From NCBI GenBank assembly GCA_947585865.1, contig CANPXH010000012.1, positions 1-64,000 on the forward strand: a stretch of DNA of 64,000 nt, written 5' to 3'. Shown one piece after another: positions 25,492 through 34,337 of the stretch; the stretch's first letter is position 1; every line of letters begins with the position of its first letter. The stretch is from an uncultured Clostridia bacterium. GTDB lineage: Bacteria > Bacillota > Clostridia > Lachnospirales > CAG-274. A program made the position numbers and the translations under genes. The notes beneath the pieces are model-generated. The model saw only the letters and a list, made by a program, of their open reading frames with translations. It searched no databases and had not been told where the DNA came from.

Positions 25492-26241
25492 TTAACCAAA
25501 CCTTCCTGTAATGTAATCTTCTGTGCGTTTGTCCTTTGGCGTGGAAAACATTTTATCCGTATCGCCCGATTCAATCAGCTCACCAAGGAGAAAAAACGCT
25601 GTTTTATCGGCAATTCTTGCCGCCTGCTGCATATTGTGGGTAACCATAACGATGGTGTATTTTTTACTCAATTCCACAGCTAAGTCCTCAATTTTGGAAG
25701 TGGAGATCGGGTCAAGCGCAGAAGTCGGTTCATCCATCAGCAACACTTCCGGTTCGACCGCAAGGGCACGGGCAATGCACAATCTCTGCTGTTGTCCGCC
25801 GCTCATACCCAATGCGTTTTTTTTCAGACGGTCTTTGCACTCTTCCCAGATAGCCGCTTTTTTCAGTGACATTTCAACAATTTCATCTAACTTTTTCCTT
25901 GAACGAATGCCGTGGATACGAGGTCCGTAGGCAATATTGTCGTAAATGCTCATTGGAAACGGATTAGGTTTTTGAAACACCATTCCCACACGCTTACGCA
26001 GCATATTCACGTCATAATTTCCATAAATATCCACACCGTCAAGTGTAATTTCTCCTTCGATACGACAGCCCTCAACCAAATCATTCATACGGTTCAATGA
26101 CTTCAGAAACGTGGATTTTCCACACCCCGAAGGACCGATAAGAGCAGTTATCTTCCGTGTGGGGAGAGTCAGATTGATGTCTGTCAATGCCTGATGTGTA
26201 CCGTACCATAGATTCATATTTTTTGCCTCGATTGCATTCAT
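25492..26241 (-). CDS. pstB: Phosphate ABC transporter ATP-binding protein PstB
   Basis: 249 residues. Walker [10 protein letters not shown] near residue 33, Q-loop [17 protein letters not shown] signature [17 protein letters not shown], Walker [14 protein letters not shown], and the switch His in VTHNMQQ. It energises high-affinity phosphate import. The start overlaps the end of pstA. Confidence 0.96.
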   Translation of the reverse strand: MNAIEAKNMNLWYGTHQALTDINLTLPTRKITALIGPSGCGKSTFLKSLNRMNDLVEGCRIEGEITLDGVDIYGNYDVNMLRKRVGMVFQKPNPFPMSIYDNIAYGPRIHGIRSRKKLDEIVEMSLKKAAIWEECKDRLKKNALGMSGGQQQRLCIARALAVEPEVLLMDEPTSALDPISTSKIEDLAVELSKKYTIVMVTHNMQQAARIADKTAFFLLGELIESGDTDKMFSTPKDKRTEDYITGRFG

Positions 26242-27104
26242 TGTTTATCGCCTCTCTTCAATAATTTAGCAGTGAACTTTGCCGAAATATTCAGCAAAAG
26301 GGTAAGTATAAGCAGTATTGCGGCAATGGCAAAAGCGGTTTCAAAATCTCCCCGTTCCTTTGCGTACATATACATTGAAACCGTAAGCGTCGAGCCTGCT
26401 CTGCCTTTGAAAACAGCCTGTGCAGGACTTAGAATTTCATTTGCCATACCTGCGGTGAAAAGCAATGCTGCGCTTTCACCTACAATTCTGCCCACAGATA
26501 AAATACACCCCGTCATAATGCCGTCAATTGCCGAAGGCAGGACTACAGTCCGTATCATATACCATTTTCCCGAACCAAGCCCCAGAGAGCCCTCTCTGTA
26601 ACTGTCGGGAACGGTTTTCAAACTTTCCTGTGTCGTTCTGATGACAGTGGGCAAGGTCATAATTACAAGGGTGAATGCTCCTGCCGCAAGACTTGTTCCA
26701 AGGGAACAAAACCGAACAAATATCAGCATTCCCACAAGTCCGTAAATAATTGACGGTATTCCTGCAAGAGTTTCAGCAGCAAGTTCAATAAGTCGGACAG
26801 CTTTTTTATTTTTTGCATATTCGTTCAGATAGACTGCCGAACCGACTCCCAAGGGCAAAACTATCAACAATGTTATGATGATAATATACAACGTATTCAG
26901 CAAATTGGGAAGTATTCCGGCAGTACCGTTTAACAGGCTTGGCTTTGTTGTCAGAAATTTTAACGAAATGTGAGGAAGCCCTTTTATCAGAATAAAGCAA
27001 AGCATTCCCGCAATCAAAAGGCAAATCATAGCCACCGAAAGCCATACAAGGCTTTTCAGAATAAAATCCTTGATTTTCCGAGTGTATGAAACTTTTTCAT
27101 TCAT
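26238..27104 (-). CDS. pstA: Phosphate ABC transporter permease PstA
   Basis: 288 residues with six membrane segments. The permease EAA-type loop is visible ([25 protein letters not shown]), and [16 protein letters not shown] is typical of Pst permeases. It pairs with PstC to form the phosphate channel. It overlaps pstC and pstB by four bases each, so translation is coupled. Confidence 0.95.
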   Translation of the reverse strand: MNEKVSYTRKIKDFILKSLVWLSVAMICLLIAGMLCFILIKGLPHISLKFLTTKPSLLNGTAGILPNLLNTLYIIIITLLIVLPLGVGSAVYLNEYAKNKKAVRLIELAAETLAGIPSIIYGLVGMLIFVRFCSLGTSLAAGAFTLVIMTLPTVIRTTQESLKTVPDSYREGSLGLGSGKWYMIRTVVLPSAIDGIMTGCILSVGRIVGESAALLFTAGMANEILSPAQAVFKGRAGSTLTVSMYMYAKERGDFETAFAIAAILLILTLLLNISAKFTAKLLKRGDKQ

Positions 27105-28030
27105 TTCTTTTCCCTCTTTATCACAATATTCAGCATAAGATTTATCGCCATAATAAATATGAACAGCACAAGGGCAATTGAAAACAGGGCTTTGTTATGT
27201 AATCCCGATGAATAGGACATTTCGCTTGCAACTGCTGTTGTCAGAAATCTTACACTGCCAAAAATTTTCGGCATATTGGCAACGTTTCCCGAAACCATCA
27301 TAACTGCCATGGCCTCGCCGATCGCTCTGCCAACACCCAGTACCACAGCAGCTAAAATTCCGCTTTTTGCCGCAGGAACAGAGACTTTGAAAATTGTTTC
27401 TGTCTTTGTGGCACCAAGGGCAAGAGAGGCTTCTTCAAATTCCTTCGGGACAGCATTCAAGGCTGTTTCCGAAACCGAGATCACCGAAGGAAGTATCATT
27501 ACGGCAAGAACAATAATTGCCGAAAACAGGTTTGCCCCGTCGGGAAGTCCGAAAATTTCACGCACCGTCGGCACAATGACTATCATTCCCACAAGTCCGT
27601 AAACAACAGAGGGAATACCTGCCATAAGATCTACCGCACCGCTCACAACTCCGCCAATACGTTTCCCTGCAATTTTTGTAAGGAATACCGCACATAAAAT
27701 TCCCAACGGTACGCCGAGCAGTATTGCGCCGAAAGTGCCGTAAAGGGAAGTGAGAATAAAAGGCATTATGCCAAATTTCGGAGAACCTGTCGTAGGTATC
27801 CATTCCGTTTCCAAAAGAAATTCCGTAAGACCGATCTCTTTTATGGCTGGAATGCCCGATATAATTAAAAATATTGTTATCACAACTACAGATCCTACTG
27901 AAATAGATCCACAAATACCCAACAGAACACCCATTATTTTTTCAAAAATTTCTGCCGAGATGTTTCTTGTCAACGGTTTCTGTCGAATGTGTACAGCCGA
28001 AATTGCTTCACTTTTCAATTGGAACTGCAC
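27101..28030 (-). CDS. pstC: Phosphate ABC transporter permease PstC
   Basis: 309 residues with six membrane segments and the same permease signatures as PstA: AGIPSVVYGLVGMIVIV and ETALNAVPKEFEEASLALGATKTE. The start is uncertain: the GTG at 28030 gives a 23-base overlap with pstS, and a TTG at 28018 is the alternative; neither has a strong ribosome site. Confidence 0.93.
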   Translation of the reverse strand: MQFQLKSEAISAVHIRQKPLTRNISAEIFEKIMGVLLGICGSISVGSVVVITIFLIISGIPAIKEIGLTEFLLETEWIPTTGSPKFGIMPFILTSLYGTFGAILLGVPLGILCAVFLTKIAGKRIGGVVSGAVDLMAGIPSVVYGLVGMIVIVPTVREIFGLPDGANLFSAIIVLAVMILPSVISVSETALNAVPKEFEEASLALGATKTETIFKVSVPAAKSGILAAVVLGVGRAIGEAMAVMMVSGNVANMPKIFGSVRFLTTAVASEMSYSSGLHNKALFSIALVLFIFIMAINLMLNIVIKREKK

Positions 28031-28820
28031 CTGCCTTTCTTATCAGGTCATCAGCTTCATTGCTTATGCAGAAATCATAGAAATTCTGTGCCTGTTCGGA
28101 CAAATTTCTGTCTTTTGACGTAACAAGGAAGAACCCTCTTTGTACCGAGTAATCACCGCTTAAGATGGTTTCTTCCGACGGAGTAACGCTGTTTACGCTT
28201 ACAGTCTTTACAGAATCCCCCACAGATGCCAAAGAGGCATAACCTATGGCATTGGGATTTGATGCAACAGTCTGAATAACATCGCCTGTAGAAGTAAGTT
28301 CCTGTGCGTATTTACACTTATCCGCTGTGCCTGTTACGGATTCAAACCCGTCTCTTGTACCCGAGGCAGCCTCTCGCCCGATACATACGATTGGTGAGTC
28401 TTCTCCGCCGACTTCCTGCCAATTGTCAATTTCACCCGTATAGATTTGTGCGATTTGTTCTACGGACATATCCTCAACGGGATTTTCGGGATTGACAATG
28501 ACAGCTATGCCGTCGTAGGCAATTACAGTGCCGTTCAGCTTTTCTTTTTCTTCATCTTTGAGGTCACGGCTTGAAAGTCCGATGTCACAGCGATTTTCCT
28601 GCACCGCCTGAATACCCGAGCCGGAACCTGTGGGATTATAGGTAACTTTTATGCCTGTTTTTTCCTGATAGGCTTCGCTTAAAAAACCGATTACAGATTC
28701 CATTGATGTTGAACCGTCTGTTGAAACAGTCTGCCCGGAATTATTATCACCACACCCCGATATGCCGAAAAGCATTGCCATAGCTGCTGCTCCAATCATT
28801 GCTTTCTTGATAATTTTCAT
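28008..28820 (-). CDS. pstS: Phosphate-binding lipoprotein PstS
   Basis: 270 residues. Lipoprotein signal with GISGC and Cys23 as the anchor. The phosphate-binding fold shows VSTDGSTSMESVIGFLSEAY (phosphate loop with Ser/Thr), YNPTGSGSGIQAVQENRCDIGLSSR, and GREAASGTRDGFESV. It delivers phosphate to PstCA. It is the first gene of the pst-pho operon, with a strong leader: GGGAGTGCTATA before the ATG and a Pho-box-like array further up. Confidence 0.95.
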   Translation of the reverse strand: MKIIKKAMIGAAAMAMLFGISGCGDNNSGQTVSTDGSTSMESVIGFLSEAYQEKTGIKVTYNPTGSGSGIQAVQENRCDIGLSSRDLKDEEKEKLNGTVIAYDGIAVIVNPENPVEDMSVEQIAQIYTGEIDNWQEVGGEDSPIVCIGREAASGTRDGFESVTGTADKCKYAQELTSTGDVIQTVASNPNAIGYASLASVGDSVKTVSVNSVTPSEETILSGDYSVQRGFFLVTSKDRNLSEQAQNFYDFCISNEADDLIRKAGAVPIEK

Positions 28821-28874
28821 TATAGCACTCCCTTTTTTTCTGTATTTTCAGACTTTTCTTCATCTGATAAATTC

Positions 28875-28930
28875 AGTATAGCACTCCTAATGTAAAGCCT
28901 GTAACCACAGTGATGTAAATTGTATGTAAA
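28875..28930 (-). promoter_or_regulatory. pst promoter with Pho-box-like direct repeats
   Basis: On the - strand a -10 box TATACT (28875-28880) has no proper -35. Instead, 10 bases upstream begins an array of TTTACA-type hexamers (+ strand starts 28891, 28900, 28914, 28925; the outer pair is 11 bases apart). This matches the arrangement of PhoP/PhoB-activated promoters. The rest of the 28821-29121 gap holds only the terminator below. Confidence 0.65.
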
Positions 28931-28939
28931 ATAAAGTTA

Positions 28940-28976
28940 AAAGTGCTGCCTCGTTATAAAAACGAGACAGCACTTT
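28940..28976 (-). terminator. Terminator of the carboxypeptidase gene
   Basis: A 16-bp stem with one mismatch (28940-28955 with 28961-28976) and a short loop. T-rich sequence follows on the - strand. Confidence 0.75.
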
Positions 28977-29121
28977 ACTTTTTACAGCAAAAATCATCTG
29001 TAAAATACAGATAACTCTTGCTCTTTTGTACTACTAAAATAAGCCTATAGGATCTTATGTACTTTTTCGCAAAAAAGTACATATAATTTGCTCACTTTTT
29101 AAAGTAAAGAACCCTTTTTTA

Positions 29122-30783
29122 TTATTTCCTGTGCTGTGCTCTTCTTCTCATGGGCACGCCGTAAATATCATCGTTATATGTTCTTGTGCTGTTTGTTTTG
29201 CTTTTTGCACTGCGGCGCATTTCGTCTGTATTTTGCGGCGCCTTACGCTTTTTTGAAGCTTGCCCGGAAGCAGAGGGCCTTTTCTTCTTTTGAGAGGTGC
29301 CGTTGCTGTCGGCGGGCCTTTTTTTCTTTTTAGGCGGGTATCCGTTTTTTGAAGTGGTTTTCTTCATATTGCTGCCGGTTTTGGCGTTAGCTTTTCTTCT
29401 TTTCTTTTTTTTCTTTTTGGGTCTGAAAAGCTTTCTTATAAAATCAATAAGAAGTATCAGCACAACCATGCCCAAAACACATACAAAAAGTTTGCCCGAA
29501 AAGATAATAAATCTTTTGGCATTTGCTTTAAGCTCCATAAAGCTTAATTGCTTTTCCGTAAAAGCAGGTACTTCATTTAAGGCGAGAATATCTGTGGAGC
29601 CCAGCAGATAGCTGTTGTAGTACACATTTATTTTGCCAACGGCAGTTCCTGCTTCTATAGGCGGTTCAAGCTTTTCCGGCAGATCGGGTCTTACTTCGAT
29701 TTTATCGGCCGTTATAAATTTAGGCAATTTGGCTTTTATTGAATCTGCGGCGGACAGATCGACCGTGCCGGCAGGGTATTCGTTGCCGTTATATGCTTGG
29801 AGCACAGGCAGACTGCCTTGATATGTTTCCGCATTGAACAGATCCATATCGCCATATACCGTAAAGCCGTAGTCCATAAGCGTCTTTGTATCGGAATATG
29901 TAAATTTGCCGCTGTCATCCTTCATCACAACGGCTATAAGTCCTATACCGTCTTTTTCCGCATATGTAACAAGAGTGTGCCCCGCATCATCATGAAAGCC
30001 TGTCTTTCCGCCTATGGCATATTCATAATACAGATTGGATGTCGGGCGAAGCATTTTGTCTTTGTGGTGAAGATATCTTTCCACATTTTTGTTGGTGGCG
30101 GGTATGGTATGGCTTACAGTTCCCCATATCTGATTAAAGTCGGGATTTTTAATGGCCGCTCTTGTAATGAGCGACATATCGTAGCAGTTTGTATAGTGAT
30201 TCGGGTCGTGAAAGCCATGGGGATTTGCAAAGTGAGTATCCGTGCAGCCAAGCTCTTTGACTTTTGCGTTCATTTTGTCGACAAAGGCGGGGATGCTTCC
30301 GCACATATGCTCGGCGATAGTGCCGCACACCTCATTGGCGGATTCCAGCATAACTCCGTATATGCCGTCTTCAAATGATATCTCCTCACCGGGTACAAGT
30401 CCTATACTGCTGCCCCCGTCTCCCATGGTATCGACTGCGTTTTGAGATACTGTGAGAGTATCGTCAAAGTTACCTTCTTCACAGGCGATATAGCCCGTAA
30501 GTATTTTGGTGATGCTGGCGGGATACAGTTTTTCCCTTGAATTCTTTTCGTATATCACCACGCCTGTTTCCGCATCTACGAGAATACATGCCTTGGAGCC
30601 TATCTCAAGCTGTTTTGAAGGCTCTGCGTAGTTGTTGATAACGGCAGGGGCTTCTGTTGCAGCTTCCGTTTGAGCCCCGGTTGTTTCCTCCGCTGATACA
30701 AATACGGAAAAAATAATTGAAAAAAATATTGTTAAACCGGTCAAAAATATGGTAAAATTATATTTGATGAGTTTTTTTTCCAT
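29122..30783 (-). CDS. D-alanyl-D-alanine carboxypeptidase (DacF/PBP5-like) with basic cytoplasmic tail
   Basis: 553 residues. A signal peptide (about 1-31), then a Ser/Thr-rich linker, and a peptidase S11 domain with Ser90-x-x-Lys93 (SITK), Ser148-Ala-Asn150 and Lys260-Thr-Gly. A PBP5 C-terminal domain follows (about 335-405). It trims the terminal D-Ala of peptidoglycan stem peptides. Unlike the usual amphipathic anchor, a true membrane helix spans about 425-448, followed by roughly 103 residues with about 38 Lys/Arg and only five acidic residues, in runs such as KKKKKKRRK. This tail should lie in the cytoplasm. The ATG follows AGGAGCAGTATAA. Confidence 0.92.
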   Translation of the reverse strand: MEKKLIKYNFTIFLTGLTIFFSIIFSVFVSAEETTGAQTEAATEAPAVINNYAEPSKQLEIGSKACILVDAETGVVIYEKNSREKLYPASITKILTGYIACEEGNFDDTLTVSQNAVDTMGDGGSSIGLVPGEEISFEDGIYGVMLESANEVCGTIAEHMCGSIPAFVDKMNAKVKELGCTDTHFANPHGFHDPNHYTNCYDMSLITRAAIKNPDFNQIWGTVSHTIPATNKNVERYLHHKDKMLRPTSNLYYEYAIGGKTGFHDDAGHTLVTYAEKDGIGLIAVVMKDDSGKFTYSDTKTLMDYGFTVYGDMDLFNAETYQGSLPVLQAYNGNEYPAGTVDLSAADSIKAKLPKFITADKIEVRPDLPEKLEPPIEAGTAVGKINVYYNSYLLGSTDILALNEVPAFTEKQLSFMELKANAKRFIIFSGKLFVCVLGMVVLILLIDFIRKLFRPKKKKKKRRKANAKTGSNMKKTTSKNGYPPKKKKRPADSNGTSQKKKRPSASGQASKKRKAPQNTDEMRRSAKSKTNSTRTYNDDIYGVPMRRRAQHRK

Positions 30784-30891
30784 TTATACTGCTCCTATGT
30801 TGAAAATAGTCGATTAAAAACAATATAATAATAACACATATTTTGTCGGTGTTCAAGTTAAAATTTAGCCTTGTATGGGAGATGACTTATT

Positions 30892-31263
30892 ATGAATAAA
30901 AAAATATTTTCGGCCATTGCCGTCATATCGGCATTTGTTATATTCGGTGTATGGTATTGCATTAATTACAGCAGCATAAGATCGGTACATATTGAAAATA
31001 TTTCAAATAATGGCAAAGATAGTATTGACAAATCAGAGATTTCGTCGGAGAATAGAAATGAAGAAACCGTTGAGAAAATAAATATCAACACGGCAAATGA
31101 AGTCGAACTCTCGGCGCTAAACGGTATAGGCGCAAAGAGAGCGGCGGATATTGTTGAATACAGAAAGACAAACGGAGAATTTAAGGATATAGAAAGCATC
31201 AAAAATGTCGATGGTATCGGCGAAGGTACATTTAATTTGATCAAAGAATATATAACTGTATAG
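30892..31263 (+). CDS. comEA: ComEA-like helix-hairpin-helix DNA-binding protein
   Basis: 123 residues. One N-terminal membrane helix (IFSAIAVISAFVIFGVWYCI), an acidic/polar linker, then a ComEA-type double helix-hairpin-helix domain (about 62-123): INTANEVELSALNGIGAKRAADIVEYRKTNG and IKNVDGIGEGTFNLIKEYI. It should bind incoming double-stranded DNA at the membrane surface. It lacks the SLBB domain found in some ComEA proteins. ComEC is encoded four genes downstream. Confidence 0.88.
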   Translation: MNKKIFSAIAVISAFVIFGVWYCINYSSIRSVHIENISNNGKDSIDKSEISSENRNEETVEKININTANEVELSALNGIGAKRAADIVEYRKTNGEFKDIESIKNVDGIGEGTFNLIKEYITV

Positions 31264-31273
31264 GGGTGTAATT

Positions 31274-31963
31274 ATGGCTAACAGGATATTAGTGGTAGAT
31301 GATGAGAAATTAATTGTAAAAGGAATAAAATTCAGCCTTGAAAAAGAAGGCATGGAAGTAGATGCCGCCTATGACGGCGAGGAGGCGTACGATCTTGCGA
31401 AATCAGGCAACTACTCCCTTATTTTGTTGGATGTTATGCTTCCCAAGATCGACGGATTGGAAGTCTGCCGAATGATAAGAGAATTTTCCGATGTACCCAT
31501 AATAATGGTCACAGCAAAGGGCGAGGATATAGACAAGATAATGGGATTGGAATACGGCGCAGACGACTATATCACAAAGCCTTTTAATATACTTGAACTC
31601 AAGGCAAGGATAAAGGCTATACTCAGAAGGAGCGTCAAGTCCGTTTCCAAGCAGGAGACAAGGAGCAATATAATAAAGGCAAGAGATCTTGAGATCGATC
31701 TTGAAAGCAGACGCTGTTTTATAAACGGCAAAGAAAAAAATCTGACTGCCAAGGAATTTGATCTTTTGGAGCTTCTTGTTAAGAATCCCGGAAAGGTATA
31801 CAGCAGAGAAAATCTTCTCAATACCATATGGGGCTATGGCTACCCCGGCGATGCAAGAGCGGTGGATGTCCATGTGAGAAGGCTCAGAGAAAAGATAGAA
31901 ATGACTCCGAGCGATCCTCAGTATATCCACACCAAGTGGGGAGTTGGTTATTATTTCCAGTAA
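31274..31963 (+). CDS. OmpR/PhoB-family response regulator (WalR/MtrA-like)
   Basis: 229 residues. Receiver domain with VVDDEK, phospho-Asp in LILLDVMLPKIDG, MVTAKG and ITKPFN; C-terminal winged helix with LTAKEFDLLELLVKNPGKVYSRE and DARAVDVHVRRLREKIE. High similarity in style to WalR/YycF and MtrA, regulators of cell-wall metabolism. The stop lies inside the start of the kinase gene. It begins 11 bases after comEA. Confidence 0.9.
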   Translation: MANRILVVDDEKLIVKGIKFSLEKEGMEVDAAYDGEEAYDLAKSGNYSLILLDVMLPKIDGLEVCRMIREFSDVPIIMVTAKGEDIDKIMGLEYGADDYITKPFNILELKARIKAILRRSVKSVSKQETRSNIIKARDLEIDLESRRCFINGKEKNLTAKEFDLLELLVKNPGKVYSRENLLNTIWGYGYPGDARAVDVHVRRLREKIEMTPSDPQYIHTKWGVGYYFQ

Positions 31964-33377
31964 ATTGAAAAGCTTGAGAAGCGTTAAATTCAAAATGCTT
32001 GTGACATATTTTGTCATAGGCATCATACCTCTTTTGTTTTATTCCTTTAATCTGAGCAAAACGCTTCATAATTATTTTGAAGACACAAATGAAAAAGAGG
32101 TATTGTATCAGGCAAACAAAATTGCAGGCTCCATACAGAAGGCCGAATATCTTACAGATAAAAGCAAGCAGGATCTTTTTTGGAAGGAACTCAGCGAAAA
32201 GAGCATAGAGGAGAATTTCAGAATAATCGTTGTGGACAGCAATGCGGTAGTTGTTGCAGATACCAACAATATGGCTGTGGGTCAGATGTATATGGTGCCC
32301 GAAATACTTGTGGCATTGGCAGGCAGAGATGAAGCAAATCTGAGAAGCGATGAAGAAGCGATATATGCCTCCGCATATATAGAGGATGCCAGATCAAACA
32401 AAATAGGAGCGGTCCTTGTGGTATCTTCTTTCAGCGATATATATCAGCTTATATCGGAGATAAATCAAAAGTGGATATTTATGACCGTTATAATAGGAAT
32501 AATAGTTATCGCTCTTGTGGTATTTATGTCTCAGATAATATTCGATCCCTTGAAGAATGTTTTGGCTACCATAAAGGAAATATCCTCGGGACAGTTCCAC
32601 CAAAGAATAGAGATAAAGGGCAACAATGAATTTACCGAGCTTGCCGAGGCCGTCAATACAATGACACAGCGTCTTGAAGAGGTGGATAAGTCCAGACAGG
32701 AGTTTGTATCCAACGTATCCCATGAGCTGAAGACGCCTTTAAGTTCCATAAAGGTCCTAAGCGAGGCCATGCTCCTTCAGGACAATATCCATGAGGATAC
32801 ATATAAGGAATTCCTCCAGGATATCAATTCCGAGGTAGACAGGATGACAGAGATAGTAAACGATCTGCTTTCTCTTGCCAAGCTTGAAAATAATGAAAAC
32901 AGACTGAACATAGGCGAAGTGGATATCAATAAAATGCTTAGGGATATCATTAAAAGACTTCAGCCCTTGTCCGAGAACAAGAATATAAATGTGTCCTTTG
33001 AAGCCGTCAAGGATGTTGTCATTGAGGCAGACGAGGTAAAGCTGAGCCTTGCTATATCAAACCTTGTTGATAACGGTATAAAATATACTCCCGTAGACGG
33101 CAGGGTAAAGGTCTCTGTAGATGCTGACAATCAGGACTGCTTTATAACCGTGCAGGATTCGGGCATAGGCATAAGTGAGCAGGAGCAGAGCAGAATATTT
33201 GAAAGATTTTACAGAGTGGATAAAACTCGTGACAGAGAAACAGGCGGCACAGGCTTGGGTCTTGCCATCACCCATTCAATAATAATGCTGCATAACGGCT
33301 CTGTAAAAATAATAAGCGGCGAGGGTCAGGGCGCTACGTTTATTGTGCGTTTGCCTCTTAAGAGAAAACAAAGCTAG
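31944..33377 (+). CDS. Sensor histidine kinase with HAMP domain (WalK/MtrB-like)
   Basis: About 477 residues. First membrane helix (FKMLVTYFVIGIIPLLFYSF), an extracytoplasmic PAS-like sensor (about 40-175), a second helix (WIFMTVIIGIIVIALVVFM), HAMP (PLKNVLATIKEISSGQFHQRIEIKG), then FVSNVSHELKTPLSSIKVL with the active His and the ATPase boxes SNLVDNGIKYT, DSGIGI, FERFYRVDKTRDRE and GGTGLGLAI. The start is uncertain: the TTG at 31944 is too close to GGGGAG, and a TTG at 31965 is possible. It overlaps the regulator gene. Arg is mostly AGA and Ile ATA, the normal pattern for this window. Confidence 0.9.
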   Translation: MVIISSKLKSLRSVKFKMLVTYFVIGIIPLLFYSFNLSKTLHNYFEDTNEKEVLYQANKIAGSIQKAEYLTDKSKQDLFWKELSEKSIEENFRIIVVDSNAVVVADTNNMAVGQMYMVPEILVALAGRDEANLRSDEEAIYASAYIEDARSNKIGAVLVVSSFSDIYQLISEINQKWIFMTVIIGIIVIALVVFMSQIIFDPLKNVLATIKEISSGQFHQRIEIKGNNEFTELAEAVNTMTQRLEEVDKSRQEFVSNVSHELKTPLSSIKVLSEAMLLQDNIHEDTYKEFLQDINSEVDRMTEIVNDLLSLAKLENNENRLNIGEVDINKMLRDIIKRLQPLSENKNINVSFEAVKDVVIEADEVKLSLAISNLVDNGIKYTPVDGRVKVSVDADNQDCFITVQDSGIGISEQEQSRIFERFYRVDKTRDRETGGTGLGLAITHSIIMLHNGSVKIISGEGQGATFIVRLPLKRKQS

Positions 33378-33391
33378 GGGAGAGTGCTGTA

Positions 33392-34333
33392 ATGAAAAAT
33401 ATCAAATTAAAACTTGCCTATGCTTTTTTTGCTGTAGTTTTGGTCGTAACGGTCGTTCTCATTTTTATATTTACTAAAAATATAAAAATGGCCGAGGGCA
33501 CCGTTGCCTATAATATGTATTATATAAACGGAAATACCAATACGCTTGAAGAGGAAAAACGCATAATAAATCTTGTCGATGACAATACACTTATGTTCAA
33601 CACAGTCGTTGACGAGTTTGCCAGCGGACCCAAAAACAGCAACCAAGGTCTTATACTCCCGCCCGAATTCAAGATAATAGATAAAAGACACAAGGACAAC
33701 ACTGCTTATATCGATCTAGCCGAGGGGTATGATTCTCTTGCGCCAAATCTGAAGGTGTTGTGTACGGGAGCCTTGGTATATACGCTCACGGATATGAGCT
33801 TTATAGACAATGTGTGTGTAAGCGTTGAAGGCACTCCCATAACAGACAGCGGCGGAGAAGCATATATGTTCAGCAGGAACAATGTCAAGAACAATCCTTC
33901 AATAGACCCGGATAAAACTGACAGGCAGACCGTTAAGCTTTATTTTGCCGACAATACCGGAGCAAAGCTCGTTGCCGAGGAAAGAAGCATAGAGGTAAAG
34001 CAAAGTCTTACTCTTGAAAATCAAATAGTCGAGCAGCTCATAGAGGGGCCTGAAAGGAATTCGCTTAATCCAACAATACCTTCTTCAACGAGCATAAAGG
34101 ATATCAAAACGGAGGAAGGCATATGCTATGTCAATTTGACACAGGCATTTTTAAGGAACAATTCACCTGTCAATTCCGAAAAGATAACTATATATTCAAT
34201 AGTAAATTCGCTTACGGAATTGGATAATGTAAACAAAGTGCAGTTCCTTATAGAGGGTGAAAAAATAAATGAATATAAGGGAGACATTGATTTCAGCAAG
34301 CCTTTTGAAAGAGATGAATCTCTTATAAGATAA
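33392..34333 (+). CDS. Membrane-anchored double GerMN domain protein
   Basis: 313 residues. One N-terminal membrane anchor (LAYAFFAVVLVVTVVLIFIF) and two GerMN-type domains (about 45-150 and 183-295); the second is clear from VKLYFADNTGAKLVAEER, ENQIVEQLIEGPERNSLNPTIP and CYVNLTQAFL. GerMN is known from the spore germination/morphogenesis protein GerM and from actinobacterial LpqB. It starts 14 bases after the kinase. The order regulator-kinase-GerMN parallels mtrA-mtrB-lpqB, so a role in modulating the kinase is plausible but inferred. Confidence 0.85.
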   Translation: MKNIKLKLAYAFFAVVLVVTVVLIFIFTKNIKMAEGTVAYNMYYINGNTNTLEEEKRIINLVDDNTLMFNTVVDEFASGPKNSNQGLILPPEFKIIDKRHKDNTAYIDLAEGYDSLAPNLKVLCTGALVYTLTDMSFIDNVCVSVEGTPITDSGGEAYMFSRNNVKNNPSIDPDKTDRQTVKLYFADNTGAKLVAEERSIEVKQSLTLENQIVEQLIEGPERNSLNPTIPSSTSIKDIKTEEGICYVNLTQAFLRNNSPVNSEKITIYSIVNSLTELDNVNKVQFLIEGEKINEYKGDIDFSKPFERDESLIR

Positions 34334-34337
34334 CACT

